Assembly (NCBI GenBank): GCA_023053575.1
Contig: JAKZAP010000009.1
Coordinates: 21,867,869 to 21,931,868 of the forward strand
Origin: Branchinecta lynchi
Lineage: Eukaryota > Arthropoda > Branchiopoda > Anostraca > Branchinectidae
DNA: 64,000 nucleotides
Direction: 5' to 3'
The stretch's first letter is position 1; the number at the start of each line of letters is the position of its first letter. Of the stretch, positions 11,101 to 22,115 are shown one piece after another. The position numbers were made by a program, and so were the translations under genes. The notes under the pieces were generated by a model. It was not told the DNA's origin. It saw nothing but the letters and a program-made list of their open reading frames with translations, and searched no databases.

Positions 11101-11199
11101 ACTGTTTATTGAGCGTAGAGCCCAGAACCTACCGTCCGAACTTCCCCAGCCAGAGTAACGAGGATTAAAATCAGAGTATCAGTATAGTCCAATATTACG

Positions 11200-11593
11200 A
11201 AGTAGGAAAAAGGTTTTTGAAAAGAATAGGTCTTTGCCAGTGGCTGAGTGTGCTTGCCGATTTTGTGGTGAGGTAGAAGAGAGTTTATGCCATCTGCTGA
11301 CAAATTGTCCGGGGGTGAAGGAAATTAGAGATGTTTTTTTTGGTGGGGTGCCCATACTATTTCCTGGTATTGTGAAGTCGACAAATCGTCAGGTAATTCG
11401 GTCGGTATGTAAACATTTTAAGTGTATACTGGAAGTTTAGATGGGAGGTAATTTGGAGAATACTAGAAGGGTAAAAAGAAGTGATTTTATTGTATGTAAT
11501 TTTGAAGGTCAATTTTGTTAGTTAAGTGCGATAATGAATACTGTTGTATGGCCCTTTGTTGGCTTTAATAAATTATTTTTATTATTATTATGC
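11200..11593 (+). mobile_element. LINE C-terminal zinc-knuckle fragment and tail
   Basis: Reads ECACRFCGEVEESLCHLLTN-CPGVKEIRDVFF. The C-x2-C-x7-H-x4-C knuckle is typical of the end of many non-LTR ORF2 proteins. It finishes ggctttaataaattattttt plus an (ATT)n tail. Confidence 0.75.
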
Positions 11594-11641
11594 ACGAGTA
11601 TAATCCAATATGTACCAACCGCTCTGGTACACGCTAAAGGT

Positions 11642-11760
11642 ATCAATCAATCAATCAATAATTTAATTTAAATATAAAATGGCACAGAATATGCCCCTAC
11701 GGAGTATATGAAAAACAATCTGATTGAAATGAAATCAAATCCATATCTGAATATCAGATG
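11642..11760 (-). mobile_element. LINE 3' tail, (TCAA)n
   Basis: tatcaatcaatcaatcaata is followed by tttaatttaaatataaaatg and gcccctacggagtatat, the form of a minus-strand LINE 3' end. Confidence 0.45.
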
Positions 11761-11887
11761 AGGAAGAAAACTACCACCGTACTTTTTTTATTTCAGGACA
11801 ATGGCAGATACCGAGTTTGTGAAGATTTGAGCCATATGGATCGACCATTCAGAGAAACTTACTCAGGAATACTGGACTTCCGAGGGC

Positions 11888-13439
11888 AGGGGCGTCGCAA
11901 GGGGGGGGTGCAGCACCCCCCCACCTTTTTGAGATTCGGTAAAATTTTGGGCCGAAGGCCCAAAATTTTACTAAAATTGTTCGGTATTTTTTCGATAGCA
12001 GAACTGTTCGTTATATTTACGGGGATTCGGTAGTTATACAGAGTCCTGAATAGGCTATCTGTACAAATTTCTTCGGTATAATGATCGGGATTCGGTATAA
12101 TTGCCAGTATTCGGTAGTTATTGTTCGTATTGTAGGATTGTTCGGTATTTTTTCGATAGCAGAACTGTTTGTTATATTTATGGGGATTCGGTAGTTATAC
12201 CGAATTTCTTCGGTATAATGATCGGATTCGGTATAATTGCCAGTATCCGGTAGTTATCACGAATTTGGTGAGAGAATTTGCTGAAATTTTTTGGTAATTT
12301 TTCGATGCCGGAACTATTCGGTAGACTTATGGAGATTCCGTTATTACACAGAATCCCAAATAAGCTATTGGTTCGAAATTATTCGGTATCACGATTGGGA
12401 TTCGGTAATTTATTCAGTATAATTTCCAGGATTGGGAAGTTAACCACGAATCCTGACTTTGTTCCAATTTCGACGAAAGTATACCGAATATGAATATTGT
12501 TCGGTAGTCTTTCGATACCAAAACAATTCGGTATAATAACCGGGATACAGTAGTTATACAGAATCCCGAACATGCTCTCGGTCTAAACTTATTCGGTATA
12601 ATAACTGGGATTCGGTGACTTATTCGTTATAATTGCCAAGATTCGGAAGTTACCACGAACCTCGAAATTCAGAAGAAATCGAATGAAGCACTAGTCGCAG
12701 ATAAAAGGGATGATCTGTGATATCATCGATAGTCCTTACTTTTATTTTAGATTTCAAAAAGAATATCTAATCATAAATATTTCGAATTCCGCCTGCAGCA
12801 CGTTTCGTAATATTCTCTATTTTGTGGAAGGGCGCGTCATTTGACGGGAGTTTTAAGCCAGTTTTAGGATTGAGATTTCGAAACATTAAAAGGCTAGAAT
12901 TTGGATAGAAGTTAAATTTGGCAGCAAAAAGCAAAAAAAAAATTTCGCCTGCGGCGCTCACTTTATGTCATTATAGCTAGTATATTGACTAAACTACAGT
13001 TGCTGCTGCTGCCGGAACGTCGCTCCATCCGGTTTGTGGAACTTCATAGAATCTTGGTATTTAACCAGCGGTAAAGGATAGAATTTGTAAGAGAAGCAGT
13101 TAAATTTTAGCCTTCAAATAAAATAATGGATTTTGAAAATTTTCGCCTGCGGCGCTCGATGTGATTTTCTATTGACTATACTAGGTAGTAGCTGTTACTG
13201 CAATCATACCCGGCAATATGTTGTCCATGTGCGCTTCGCCAAAACACCGCCCAATAGCTGGCTTATCGTCGTTCATGTTGCCTTTTATTGTTACTCTTCC
13301 TACGGAATCGTTTCTGTCCCATATTTTAAAGCTTGAATTCCTAGTTCTTGGATTCGGTAACATTTTTGAAAAATTCGGTAAAATTTTGGCTCTGCACCCC
13401 CCCCCCCCCCCCACCGAAAATGCACTTGCGACGCCCCTG
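11888..13439. mobile_element. ~1.55-kb element with G/C homopolymer ends and internal arrays
   Basis: The ends are inverted: aggggcgtcgcaaggggggg at left and cttgcgacgcccct at right, each next to a C-run and a copy of attcggtaaaattttgg. The interior holds a diverged array (ttcggtataatgatcgggat, 11970-12660) and two ~200-bp units starting ttcgcctgcggcgctc (12945, 13142). No reading frame; non-autonomous. Confidence 0.7.
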
Positions 13440-13610
13440 GCCGAGGGGTGCTGGGTTTGTTAGGTAAGTATCGTTATCAAGTAGTAAGAGGCTTATTAAG
13501 TAAAAGAAAATGTTGTTTAGAAAGAGTAGGTAACGTTAAAGTTTAACTGACAATGGTTGAGATAGGACACTCTAGTTACCCATCACGTATCTGATCACTC
13601 ACGTACCCAT

Positions 13611-13749
13611 CAGTTATCGTGGTATCTGAATACCAGATACCACGATAACTGCAAAAACGCCTTTTGACCGTGGTATCAGAAACCACGATAACTGCAAAAA
13701 CGACTTTAGACCGTGGTATCAGATACCATGGTATCTTCAAAACGCAACT
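13611..13749. mobile_element. ATACCACGG MITE (copy in NAT10 intron)
   Basis: Made almost wholly of alternating ataccacggt and accgtggtat units and ending aacgcaact. It lacks the left AGTTGCG end, so it is truncated. Its right end is 37 bp from NAT10 exon 4. Confidence 0.7.
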
Positions 13750-13785
13750 TATCTTTTCTCTCTCTCTTCTGACACGTTTTCTTAC

Positions 13786-13970
13786 CTCTCATTGAATCTT
13801 CCAACCACATCATGGTGCGCTTCTGTCCTGTACCGTGCATGGACGTCCATCGTCATAGCGTAAAGCTGTTTCAGGGACTGGACGGACCTGAGCAGCAAAA
13901 CGATCATTCCCCCACCTTCGACCGTTTCGACAGTCCGAGCGAGAAGATTGGGCGTTACAGCCTCGAAGTC
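13786..13970 (-). CDS. NAT10: NAT10 coding exon 4 (residues 124-185)
   Basis: Encodes DFEAVTPNLLARTVETVEGG then GMIVLLLRSVQSLKQLYAMT and MDVHARYRTEAHHDVVGRFN-E, with two bases of an arginine codon left over. It fits between exons 3 and 5 with correct phase (0 in, 2 out; donor gtaag). A MITE of the ATACCACGG family lies 37 bp past the donor. On the plus strand the same stretch gives a spurious 98-codon reading frame. Confidence 0.94.
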
Positions 13971-14055
13971 CTAGGGAAATTTGTCCTACATTATTATTTT
14001 TACAGGCAACTTCAAGAGTCTTTTAGTAGTGAATTTTATTTCAAGTTAGGAATAC

Positions 14056-14518
14056 CTTTTAAAGGACACCTGAATGAAGAGTACCAAGTATCATCCCTAT
14101 CTGTATGACTTCCGTTAACATTGCCTGCAGAAAACCCAATCCAAATACGAAATAGTGTTTTCAAGCTATGATTTTTGCTCCATTTTGCATTTGTCCTTAT
14201 TTCAGTACCTATCGAACAATTTTAGAAATGAACAAATGTCTCCAATCAACCCTTCTTCTGGAATATCTTTTAACCAGTTAAGCCCAAACGTATATCTAGA
14301 AGAAATTCCAGTACTATCCGGCCAGCGCTGTGCAAGATTTGAATGAATTGCGCTTTTTGTCTTGGAGTCTGCATTTGCAAACCTCCAGAAACGAACATCC
14401 CTATTCTGAAAACGTCACGCTCAGGAGAAGAATGCTCTCCGTGTCCATGTCTGTAAATGCATTCTCCATGGTATGTTCAAGTATGGTTTCATTGTTCAGG
14501 TGTCCTTTAAGTTTTTGA
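14056..14518. mobile_element. TTAAAGGACACCTGAA MITE (copy 1)
   Basis: Ends ttttaaaggacacctgaatg and ttcaggtgtcctttaagttt are inverted. The ~430-bp interior matches 45713-46165 and, reversed, 30213-30613. Confidence 0.8.
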
Positions 14519-14519
14519 A

Positions 14520-14845
14520 GTGTTGGATTCGGGTGCGAGCAAACTGCTATGCGGTGCTAATTCGTGGAATTCTATAGGTGCCCGGTTCTGGATGGAGTAC
14601 GTTTTCGTCCTCTTTGCCATCTTGATGAGGATGGTCTGGATCGTTTTCTTGTCAGGTGCCAGGAGCTTTCGCACTTACGGGGTTCATTATTTTCTGAGAA
14701 TGGTGGGCAGCTTCTTGGTATCTTACGCTCTAAGTCACCAAGAGTGATTGTTTCTTTTGGTAATTTTGTGCTGTTTCTTGGTTTGTTATTTTGTTTAACT
14801 TCCTACGAGTTGTTTGTTTATCCTGTATATGGCCTTTTGTTTTTC
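14520..14845 (+). mobile_element. LINE C-terminal fragment
   Basis: The frame at 14564 reads RPLCHLDEDGLDRFLVRCQE-LSHLRGSLFSENGGQLLGI, a zinc-knuckle C-terminus with its first cysteine lost. Confidence 0.6.
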
Positions 14846-14850
14846 AATAC

Positions 14851-14912
14851 AGATATATATATATATTGTATATATATATTATATATTATATATATATATA
14901 TATACTCTACAA
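14851..14912. repeat. (AT)n microsatellite
   Basis: About 60 bp of almost pure AT/TA dinucleotides with a few tgt interruptions. Confidence 0.85.
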
Positions 14913-15110
14913 ACTTACCTCACGCTCTTAATCCAATTGCGAGCGAAATGTCTGCCAGTACACGGGAAAAGTAAGTTTGATAAGAAGAAAAGAGTTTCCC
15001 CCAGTACCAACAGCCCGTGTTCCCTTTGCGGCGAGGGAGACGATGACCTAGCCCGCTTGGTTGCACGGTGTCGCGAGCTCCCATTTTAAGGGAATCTTGC
15101 TGGGGGAATA
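14913..15110 (+). mobile_element. LINE C-terminal zinc-knuckle fragment
   Basis: Reads STNSPCSLCGEGDDDLARLV-ARCRELPF before a stop: a C-x2-C...C knuckle in which the usual histidine is replaced (LARLV). Decayed. Confidence 0.6.
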
Positions 15111-15164
15111 GGGAGATACTGTTTTCTGATATCATGAAGAGCATATCAGTCAACCACAAACAAC

Positions 15165-15265
15165 TGATTTTTGGATACCCTATGCCAAACGCTGTGTATA
15201 TCTAGCGTTTGGCATAGCCTACGCCTAACGCTGGATACCCTATGCCAAATGCTGGTTAGCTGTTG
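15165..15265. repeat. TATGCCAAACGCT short inverted repeats
   Basis: ataccctatgccaaacgctg occurs twice directly (15174, 15234) and once inverted (agcgtttggcatagcct). Small hairpin-forming cluster. Confidence 0.6.
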
Positions 15266-15530
15266 GGTGGCTGTTGGTACCCTAACCTTGACCTAACTCA
15301 CTACAGATGAATTCTGATTGGTTGATTTCTGAGCTTCACTCAAATCATACTTCCACCATCCAGACTTACTAGGCATTACAACAAACTAGAACCAGTCAAG
15401 TGCCGTACGAACAGATACGCAAACTCCTTTGTGCCATATTTCGTAAGTGTATTTAACAAGTGACCTTTTTGTTATTGTAAAAGTAGCATAATTTAGCGTT
15501 CTCTTTGAGTGCTACGATAGCTATTTAATT

Positions 15531-15803
15531 AAACATTTATTCAAACAATGTTTACACGGATACGTCAGCTCTGATTTTTCATCAGCGATATTTCGGCCCT
15601 TCTTGGCAAGGGTCCTCGTCAGGCTGTCAATCTTCTTGTTCAACTTCGGGGAAGGAAACAAACCTGACAGGTTTGTTTCCTTCCCCGAAGTTGAACAAGA
15701 AGATTGACAGCCTGACGAGGACCCTTGCCAAGAAGGGCCGAAATATCGCTGATGAAAAATCAGAGCTGACGTATCCGTGTAAACATTGTTTGAATAAATG
15801 TTT
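15531..15803. mobile_element. Family F fold-back element: near-perfect 273-bp palindrome
   Basis: Arms of ~135 bp mirror each other around aacctgacaggtt at ~15667. Contains gacgaggacccttgccaaga and gggccgaaatatcgctgatg plus complements. tatttaattaaa stands just left (15523) and again at 15833, a plausible target duplication that would place the right end after agcttgggctcaaagaat. Confidence 0.85.
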
Positions 15804-15842
15804 CAAAGTCAGCTTGGGCTCAAAGAATATTTATTTAATTAA

Positions 15843-16450
15843 ATGAATACGAATGCCGAACATGTTGTCTCTCGTCAGGTATACGTGACTTATATACTCA
15901 AACTTAAGAAACAACAACAACTAGGCTTTTCACTAAAACCTGAAGTAAAAATGGATGACAAAAATACCCCAAAAAGAGTAGAAGTGTTATGAATATAAAG
16001 TAGCCTACAACAGATGTGTGTTACTAGAACGATAATTATACTTCGGTCAGTGTAATTTTCGACACAAAGCGCAAATTCGGCTATTGTCATTTTTGCAAGG
16101 TAACCGTAGCTTAAGATAGTCTACCACTGTAACCGCAAAAGCGACAAAATGCAAATCCAACTACCCTGGTTTCACATACACCTAGCCACCCAGGCCCCCC
16201 ACAGTGCACCAGAGGGCACTCAAAGAAGTTACTGAAACAGCCTGTGTTAGGTTTGTGTCCCTTAGTTGTCCAAGACTGGTTGCAAAATCATTCCAATTTA
16301 TTAACAATACGAAGCACACAAACTATTGAGTCGCGAATACAACATGTTTACAAACGACCCCCGGGGACAGCGATCGGCATGTGGCCAGATCGCTTGCCGA
16401 TGCGCGACTGCGACTGAAACAAACAAACCGGAATGAATTACACTGACAAT
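15843..16450. other. Unclassified NAT10 intron 3 sequence
   Basis: No gene or repeat family recognised. Minus-strand reading frames here (15890-16090, 16301-16516) resemble nothing known. Confidence 0.4.
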
Positions 16451-16844
16451 AGTTGCGTTTTTGATCCGAATTCTCCGCTCCGAATTCTCACTTCTGAATT
16501 CTCGACTCTCGTACAAATTATCGTTTTTGCCCCTCTGACTTCTCCATTATCGCTTTTGACAAAAACACTAATTTTGCAGCTCGTCCGCAATCCGGTATAC
16601 GTGTATATGCATATTGAACACCCAAACTCTGTTGACCAATCAGGGAGGAGAACGGAGAGAGGAGAATCTACAATTCACCATCGGAGCAAATTCTCGATTC
16701 TGCAGAATCGCGATGCTTTCCACGTTCTCGATTCTGACAAAAACGCAAGAAAAGAAGAATTCACTTCATCTGAATAGTCCAAAAACACAAAATAGGAGAA
16801 TTCAGAGGAGAATCGCGAGGAGAATTCGGATCAAAAACGCAACT
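16451..16844. mobile_element. AGTTGCGTTTTTG MITE with GAATTCTC core
   Basis: Ends agttgcgtttttgatccgaa and ttcggatcaaaaacgcaact are perfect inverted repeats, extended inward by gaattctcc/ggagaattc units. Both sides have the 3-bp duplication AAT (16448-16450, 16845-16847). 394 bp, no protein. Confidence 0.85.
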
Positions 16845-16904
16845 AATAATGAGTCACGACGGCGAGCGCGAGGGGTTAGTGCCTTCTGTAAATCGCAAGA
16901 AAGA

Positions 16905-17180
16905 CAAAAGTTGTGCTAGGCACAACACTCCGTCACGCTTACGAGAGTGGCTACCCTCCAAAAGTCGAAGGCCAGAACCACGTTCGGGTCACAAAAAGTT
17001 TCTTCACCAACAGAGTTGTCAACCCTTGGAATGAACTATGCGAAGCAACAGTCGGCCCCTACTCATGGAGCTTTCAAGAAGGCATTAAGCAAAGAGTGGG
17101 CCAAAGACTGGAAGTATGAGTGGGAAATCACGCCCTGCTCAAACCTGCTTTTATTTATTTATATTTATTTAAACTAAGAT
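16905..17180 (+). mobile_element. LINE reverse-transcriptase C-terminus, frameshifted
   Basis: One frame reads HVRVTKSFFTNRVVNPWNEL-CEATV and another continues SAPTHGAFKKALSKEWAKDW-KYEW. Together they match FxNRVVxxWNxLP...SVxxFKxxLDxxW, the end of many LINE ORF2 proteins, with one frameshift between. Confidence 0.8.
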
Positions 17181-17250
17181 ACGACAAACTAGGGTCAAAC
17201 AAATGACAAAATAAGTAACAAACACTACATAAACTGAAACTACAAATAAA

Positions 17251-17831
17251 CAAAATTTCAGTACATTAATCTGGAGAGAACCCACAATAGAGTAGGGTGC
17301 CCCACGACAGCCAAATTGGCAAACGGTGGTATGAGATACCACCGATCGAAATCAGGAGCATTCAACAGATCTGGCATCTATAGAAACGCAATTAATAAAT
17401 GTGCGATGATTTAAGTCGCTCAAGTGAACTCAAGTGAACAAAATTTCAGTACATCAATCTGGAGAGAACCCACAATAGAGTAGGGTGCCCCACGACAGCC
17501 AAATTGGCAAACGGTGGTATGAGATACCACCAATCCAACTCAGGAGCATTCAACAGATCTGGCACCTGAATCTGGCATCTACAGAAACGCAATTAATAAA
17601 TGTGCGATGATTTAAGTCGCTCAAGTGAACTCAAGTGAACAAAATTTCAGTACATCAATCTGGAGAGAACCCACAATAGAGTAGGGTGCCCCACGACAGC
17701 CAAATTGGCAAACGGTGGTATGAGATACCACCAATCCAACTCAGGAGCATTCAACAGATCTGGCACCTGGATCTGGCATCTACAGAAACGCAATTGATAA
17801 ATGTGCGATGATTTAAGTCGCTCAAGTGAAC
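17251..17831. repeat. Three ~190-200-bp direct repeats
   Basis: caaaatttcagtacat starts units at 17251, 17439 and 17640. Each carries gagtagggtgccccacgaca, aacggtggtatgagatacca and ttaagtcgctcaagtgaact. High identity suggests recent tandem duplication. The array ends ~14 bp from NAT10 exon 3. Confidence 0.9.
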
Positions 17832-17845
17832 TTTCTTTTACTAAC

Positions 17846-18017
17846 CTGTAATATGCACATCCCAAAGGTGTTACCCAGAATCTTGTGAGTCTCACTATAA
17901 TAGCAGTAGCGGATGTTGGTTGAAGCAATGAACAGCTCAAAGGGGTCGTCCTCATTAACCTCTGTCTGACCCTGCTTCATCTTCTGCTGAATTTGCTTCA
18001 TGCGTTTTTTGCGGTGA
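17846..18017 (-). CDS. NAT10: NAT10 coding exon 3 (residues 66-123)
   Basis: One base completes S66, then HRKKRMKQIQQKMKQ, a variable linker (GQTEVNE), and the highly conserved DDPFELFIASTNIRYCYY and SETHKILGNTFGMCILQ. The acceptor is tctag and the donor gttagt; it exits in phase 0. Three ~190-bp direct repeats (17251-17831) finish about 14 bp beyond the donor, yet the splice site is intact. Confidence 0.95.
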
Positions 18018-18414
18018 CTAGAAAGATTTTAGTCAATACGGAGCACACTATTACTGTCAGGGCCGTCCAACTTGAGAGATGTAGGACACAGGCTCACGCG
18101 AGGAGTACGTGCCTCTAGCCTTGTCCTAGACAGCCTAACATATATATACAAGCCGGAAACATCTTCACTTCAGACTAGATCAGATTCGCGTAGACTCAAC
18201 ATCTTTATACTTACTGTGCTAATTACAATATTTATTCTTTCGTACCACCGTCTCATCTGCATAGACTGCCTTACCACTCCACGTCTTGCCTTACCACTCA
18301 CCCAACTTGACAATTACCAAGAAGGGAATACGACAAGAACATCATAATTTAACTATTATTTAAATTTGACCACTTAATAATTATTATTTACTTTTTACAT
18401 TTTCCACTATAGAT

Positions 18415-18480
18415 AGTCCTTCAGCCCAAGCTGACTGCGAATCATATTTGACGGTGCAATATTGCACCGTCAAACACTAT
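18415..18480. mobile_element. Family F end fragment
   Basis: cttcagcccaagctgactgc, atcatatttgacggtgcaat, then attgcaccgtcaaa: the F terminus folding back on itself. The same sequence occurs at 31990-32050 and 55980-56030. Confidence 0.6.
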
Positions 18481-18720
18481 CTTACGAATACAGTCACGGC
18501 TTTCGATACTTCTCAATAAATCCGTGACACTAAGTTCTTGCTACTATTCCAAGTGCAGCAAGAGGCGAGGGGCCATAGCTTGCTGTTCATAAGTACTTAT
18601 ACTCACTTGCACTAGCCTGATACCTCGGCAAACCTTCTTTTACTTATAGCTCATCTTGATTGCCGCTAGATAATACAATATGTAAATGAAACTAGACAGG
18701 TAGAAATAGATCTTGTTGAC

Positions 18721-18960
18721 AGGGACGTCAAGTATGGGGGGGGGAAGCCCCCCCCCCCCCCCACCAATGTTGTCGGCCAGTCGGTTCGCACTTCGATTTT
18801 TCGTAAAAACAGTCGATCTTTTTTCGGAAACAGTCGGTTTTTTGTAAAAAATAGTCGATTTTTTCTAAACAACGGTCGATGTTTCCTGAAAACAGTCGTT
18901 TTTCGGCAACAAAAAAAGGAAATACCTTGCCCCCCCCCCAAAAAAAAAAACATTTTGACA
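18721..18960. mobile_element. G/C-homopolymer MITE (family E copy)
   Basis: ggacgtcaagtatggggggg and a long C-run, then ttgtcggccagtcggttcgc and repeated aaacagtcgattttt, then a C-run and A-run. Matches 23420-23706 and 33464-33823. Confidence 0.7.
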
Positions 18961-19780
18961 AGAAACCCCTCTGCTTGTTGACATGTTGTCTTGTTGTCTT
19001 CAAGTATACCAATGATCCATGATTTGTTCGGAACAGTTATTTACAATGGCGTTTTACTAGCATGATTTCTCGACGACCTTCTTGCCTCTTTATTTGTTTC
19101 CTCGGCTCCCACACTTGCTGACCTACTCTTCTTTGGATAGATGGAAAAGTGACACAGTTCTACTGAAAACAAATCAAAACAAAATGGACTTCCGTGAATT
19201 AAGTGCCTTGTTCAATCTAGAGTTAGTGGAAGGCTTTTATGTGAATAACTGAGCTATGAACAACTTATTCCTGGACCTTAGTAGTAAATAGCAAAGACAA
19301 GTAAATAAAATATGGGGCTATTTTGAAAAGTTAGGTGACGTAAATAGGGTAAAAATAGATTAAAATTAACGTCACTAAGACTGAGGGATGGACGAGTAGC
19401 CACAAAAAGTACGAAATCTGATTTCTTAGTTTTTAAATTATACCAAAATAAGTGAAATTACAAAAGATGCTATGGGAAAACCAAAATTACTGGACCTACA
19501 GTGATCCTAAAGTAAAGGCTTAGGTCATAGGCTATGCCTTATTTTTAGGAAGGGCGGACTCGGTTGGTATTCAAGCATAGACAACAAACTACAGATCACG
19601 TTGTAAAATCGTTCAAAAAAATGTACAGTCCTTGACATGGGAGAGAAACAACATATTTAACTCTTTAAAGGACCCGTCACACCTATAATGCCAATTAATT
19701 TTACTCCGTAATATTACCATCCCTTATCATTCGCGAGATCCAGCAATGCATTGGTACGTCCTATTTCTCCAAACGGTATT
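18961..19780. other. Unclassified NAT10 intron 2 sequence
   Basis: No gene recognised. At 19665-19780 tctttaaaggacccgtcaca marks the end of a MITE related to the TTAAAGGACCTGTC family (35786, 59555). Confidence 0.4.
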
Positions 19781-19785
19781 GAACT

Positions 19786-20455
19786 GATTTTTGGGATCCC
19801 AAAACGTAAGTGGAGGGATACCTATGACATCGCAAAAGTTGTCCGTCCGTCTGTGAGCACGATGACTCTCAAAGGGAATGAGATATTTTGATAAAACTTG
19901 GTGTGAGGATCTTTTGGGTCAAGGGACAGGTCGAGTATGTAGATGGGCTCTGTACCTTGACATTTAAGGGTGGGGGAGGGGGTTCAATTTAAGGGGCGAA
20001 CAAAATATTTTTTAACAGCTAGTGAGACAGCTGAGCCAATTTAGGACTACGAAGACATGCTGAACACGAATATGAAAACCATTTTCTCGCCGGCCTAAGT
20101 AGTTCGCCCGGAACCCGGTTCAAACCGGAAAATCTGTTAAAAGTAAAAGGTTGGCCTGAAGTTGATCTGATGTTCGATTGGGGGGTAAGAAAACATGCTG
20201 AATCCGTATATGACAATCATTTGCTACTCGGACACATAGTTCGCGCGGAATCCGGCTGAAACCGGAAAATTTGTTATAAGTAAAAGTTTTATCTGAAGTT
20301 GATGAGAGGTTCAATATCTGGGTAAGAATATGCCCCGGATTCGTTTTTTGCCGGTGGAGCAGTTTGCCCGGAATCCGACTGGAACTGGAAATTTGGCAGA
20401 AGTAAGGCAGGAAGGATAAACTTTCCATAACTTCATTTTGCCAATTTGAGTGGCT
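19786..20455 (+). mobile_element. Family B element (copy 3, 3'-truncated)
   Basis: Begins atttttgggatcccaaaacg and runs through about three 136-bp monomers (20050, 20185, 20320). At ~20455 it meets a family F fragment (cctgaagaggacccttgcca, to 20530), which replaces its right end. Confidence 0.75.
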
Positions 20456-20574
20456 TTGAGCCTGAAGAGGACCCTTGCCAAGAAGGGCCGAAACATTGCT
20501 CTAATAAAATTCAGCTGACGTATCCGTTTCGCACTTTCAAATTTCGTTATGGAACAAAACTCTTGTTAGAACCA

Positions 20575-20940
20575 CTTAAAACAACCGAATATGGCAGGTC
20601 TGGTAATAGATACGGATAAACAAAAATCCGGAGAATTACCGAATTCGGTAACGGATCAGAACCAAATAAATCTGATTAATCACCGAATTATGAAATGGAC
20701 TGACCGAATGCGACAGGACAGATACGGACTTGAGAAAAGTCCGATGAATTATCCAATTCGGTAACAAATGAGACCAAATAAACATGTTCGGTCACCGAAC
20801 TTACGAAGGGATGTGGTGAAATCGATGCGGACTGAACAAAAGTTTGTTGAATTACCAAATTTGATGAAGAATGGGAACCAATAAACACGTTAAATCACCC
20901 AATTTGGAAATATGGGGACAACAGGTTTTATAAAACGTTC
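20575..20940. repeat. ~125-bp tandem repeat, GAATTCGGTAAC type
   Basis: Three diverged units containing gaattaccgaattcggtaac, aaataaatctgattaatcac and gaatgcgacaggacagatac. Like the array in 11888-13439 it borders a G/C homopolymer pair (20980-21012: gggggggggggctgcgccag then a C-run) and a gatgcccctgac end. Confidence 0.6.
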
Positions 20941-21039
20941 CGAGCAGAATTTTCACCGAAGGACGAAGTCCAAAACGTAGGGGGGGGGGGCTGCGCCAGC
21001 CCCCCCCCCTCTTGATGCCCCTGACTTCCCCATGACGCT

Positions 21040-21145
21040 ACATTTCGGCCGAGCTGACGAGCTCGTATCCCTGCCGGCCCCCAGTGATCAAAATATATTG
21101 TCACGAAGTATTTTCGAAATAAAAGAACTTGAACCTGAACATCGG
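21040..21145 (+). mobile_element. LINE 3' tail
   Basis: ttttcgaaataaaagaactt then gaacctgaac: the A-rich, short-repeat 3' terminus of a LINE. Confidence 0.4.
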
Positions 21146-21299
21146 TAGGGTATTATGCCGACAGTACGCCAGCGTTGGCATTATAACAACATGTCACAAC
21201 ACCTGCAGACAACTGTTAGTTAACAGCATAAAGGAATCTGGGTTGAATGATATGCTACCTATTTTGCCTCAGGGAACCCAACGGCACATTTTGGGAAGG

Positions 21300-21540
21300 A
21301 CAAAACACATATACACACAGAAAAATACACTTAATTTTTAATCTTCGGTCAGGAAGCAGTGGCCGACGTCGTGTGCTGGTTGGGCCTTGTTGTCCATGAT
21401 TTTTGAAAGCGATGAGGAAACATCCAAAAGGGTAACACTCGCATCTTGAATTTTGAATTTCTCCTTCAATGTATGGTAATGACATAATTTCGACAAGTGG
21501 AGCAGGTGCTTTGCATATTTAAAATAACGTAATCTCATCT
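21300..21540 (-). mobile_element. LINE-A 3' fragment
   Basis: The minus strand reads MRLRYFKYAKHLLHLSKLCH-YHTLKEKFKIQDASVTLLDV then SSSLSKIMDNKAQPAHDVGH-CFLTED, stop. Same C-terminus as 3270-3900, closer to intact. Confidence 0.8.
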
Positions 21541-21561
21541 AGCCTGCTAACCTATACTAAC

Positions 21562-21653
21562 CTGCTAAATCCAAGATCTTTCTTGTAACACCAAAGGACA
21601 TTCGGTCGGGACTTGATCTGAGCCTTAGCAAGCATGTGATGTAAGATGACAAC
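21562..21653 (-). CDS. NAT10: NAT10 coding exon 2 (residues 36-66)
   Basis: Encodes VVILHHMLAKAQIKSRPNVL then WCYKKDLGFS, followed by two bases (ag) of the next serine codon. Phase 0 on entry; donor gttagt. It continues exon 1 exactly as in animal NAT10 (KGxDQ-VVILHHML). The exon is only 92 nt. A LINE fragment (21300-21540) ends about 20 bp beyond its donor. Confidence 0.94.
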
Positions 21654-21959
21654 CTAAAGCATATCATCTTTAATAATCATATCACCTATCTAGGAGAAAT
21701 CAGGGAGAAGAGTTTCCTAAGAAAATAGTATTTACTGATTTCAGACAGAGACTTTGCGAGGATTTGCTCCAGACTAGGTCCACCAGGAGGGGTAGGTTAC
21801 AGTTTCATGGTTGTCAACTTTTTTCTTTGCTGCGTATCAGCCTAGGCAAATTACCAGCCTTCAGTCACACATGAAAAATCAAGAAGCAATATTTTCAGTA
21901 AAACCAACCCAGACTATGACAAGCCTAGATTAAAGTTTACAGAAGCTTGAAGTCCCAAC

Positions 21960-22115
21960 CACACTGTAAAAATTTTCTCCGAATAAGGATCCAGTATTTG
22001 CTACTGTGATTAATCTATTTAGGATAAGAATAATCCGAATTAGGGGTAATCTTATCTCAATAAAGATAAGATTAATCCCAGTTGTAAATACTGCAAGATT
22101 TTTTTTTACAATGCA
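21960..22115. mobile_element. CACTGTAAAAA MITE
   Basis: Ends cactgtaaaaattttctccg and agatttttttttacaatgca; the core holds inverted gataagattaatccca units. Related copies at 53760-54110/54660-54720 and 57310-57465. Confidence 0.6.

Noticed and set aside
13812..14108. 98-codon plus-strand frame starting MVRFCPVPCMDVHRH
   Set aside because: It is the antisense of NAT10 exon 4, whose minus-strand translation matches the family and whose splice phases fit.
20019..20496. Frames of 61-102 codons with FSGxxRxPGELL repeats
   Set aside because: Translation of the 136-bp family B satellite; periodicity comes from the DNA monomer, not a protein repeat.
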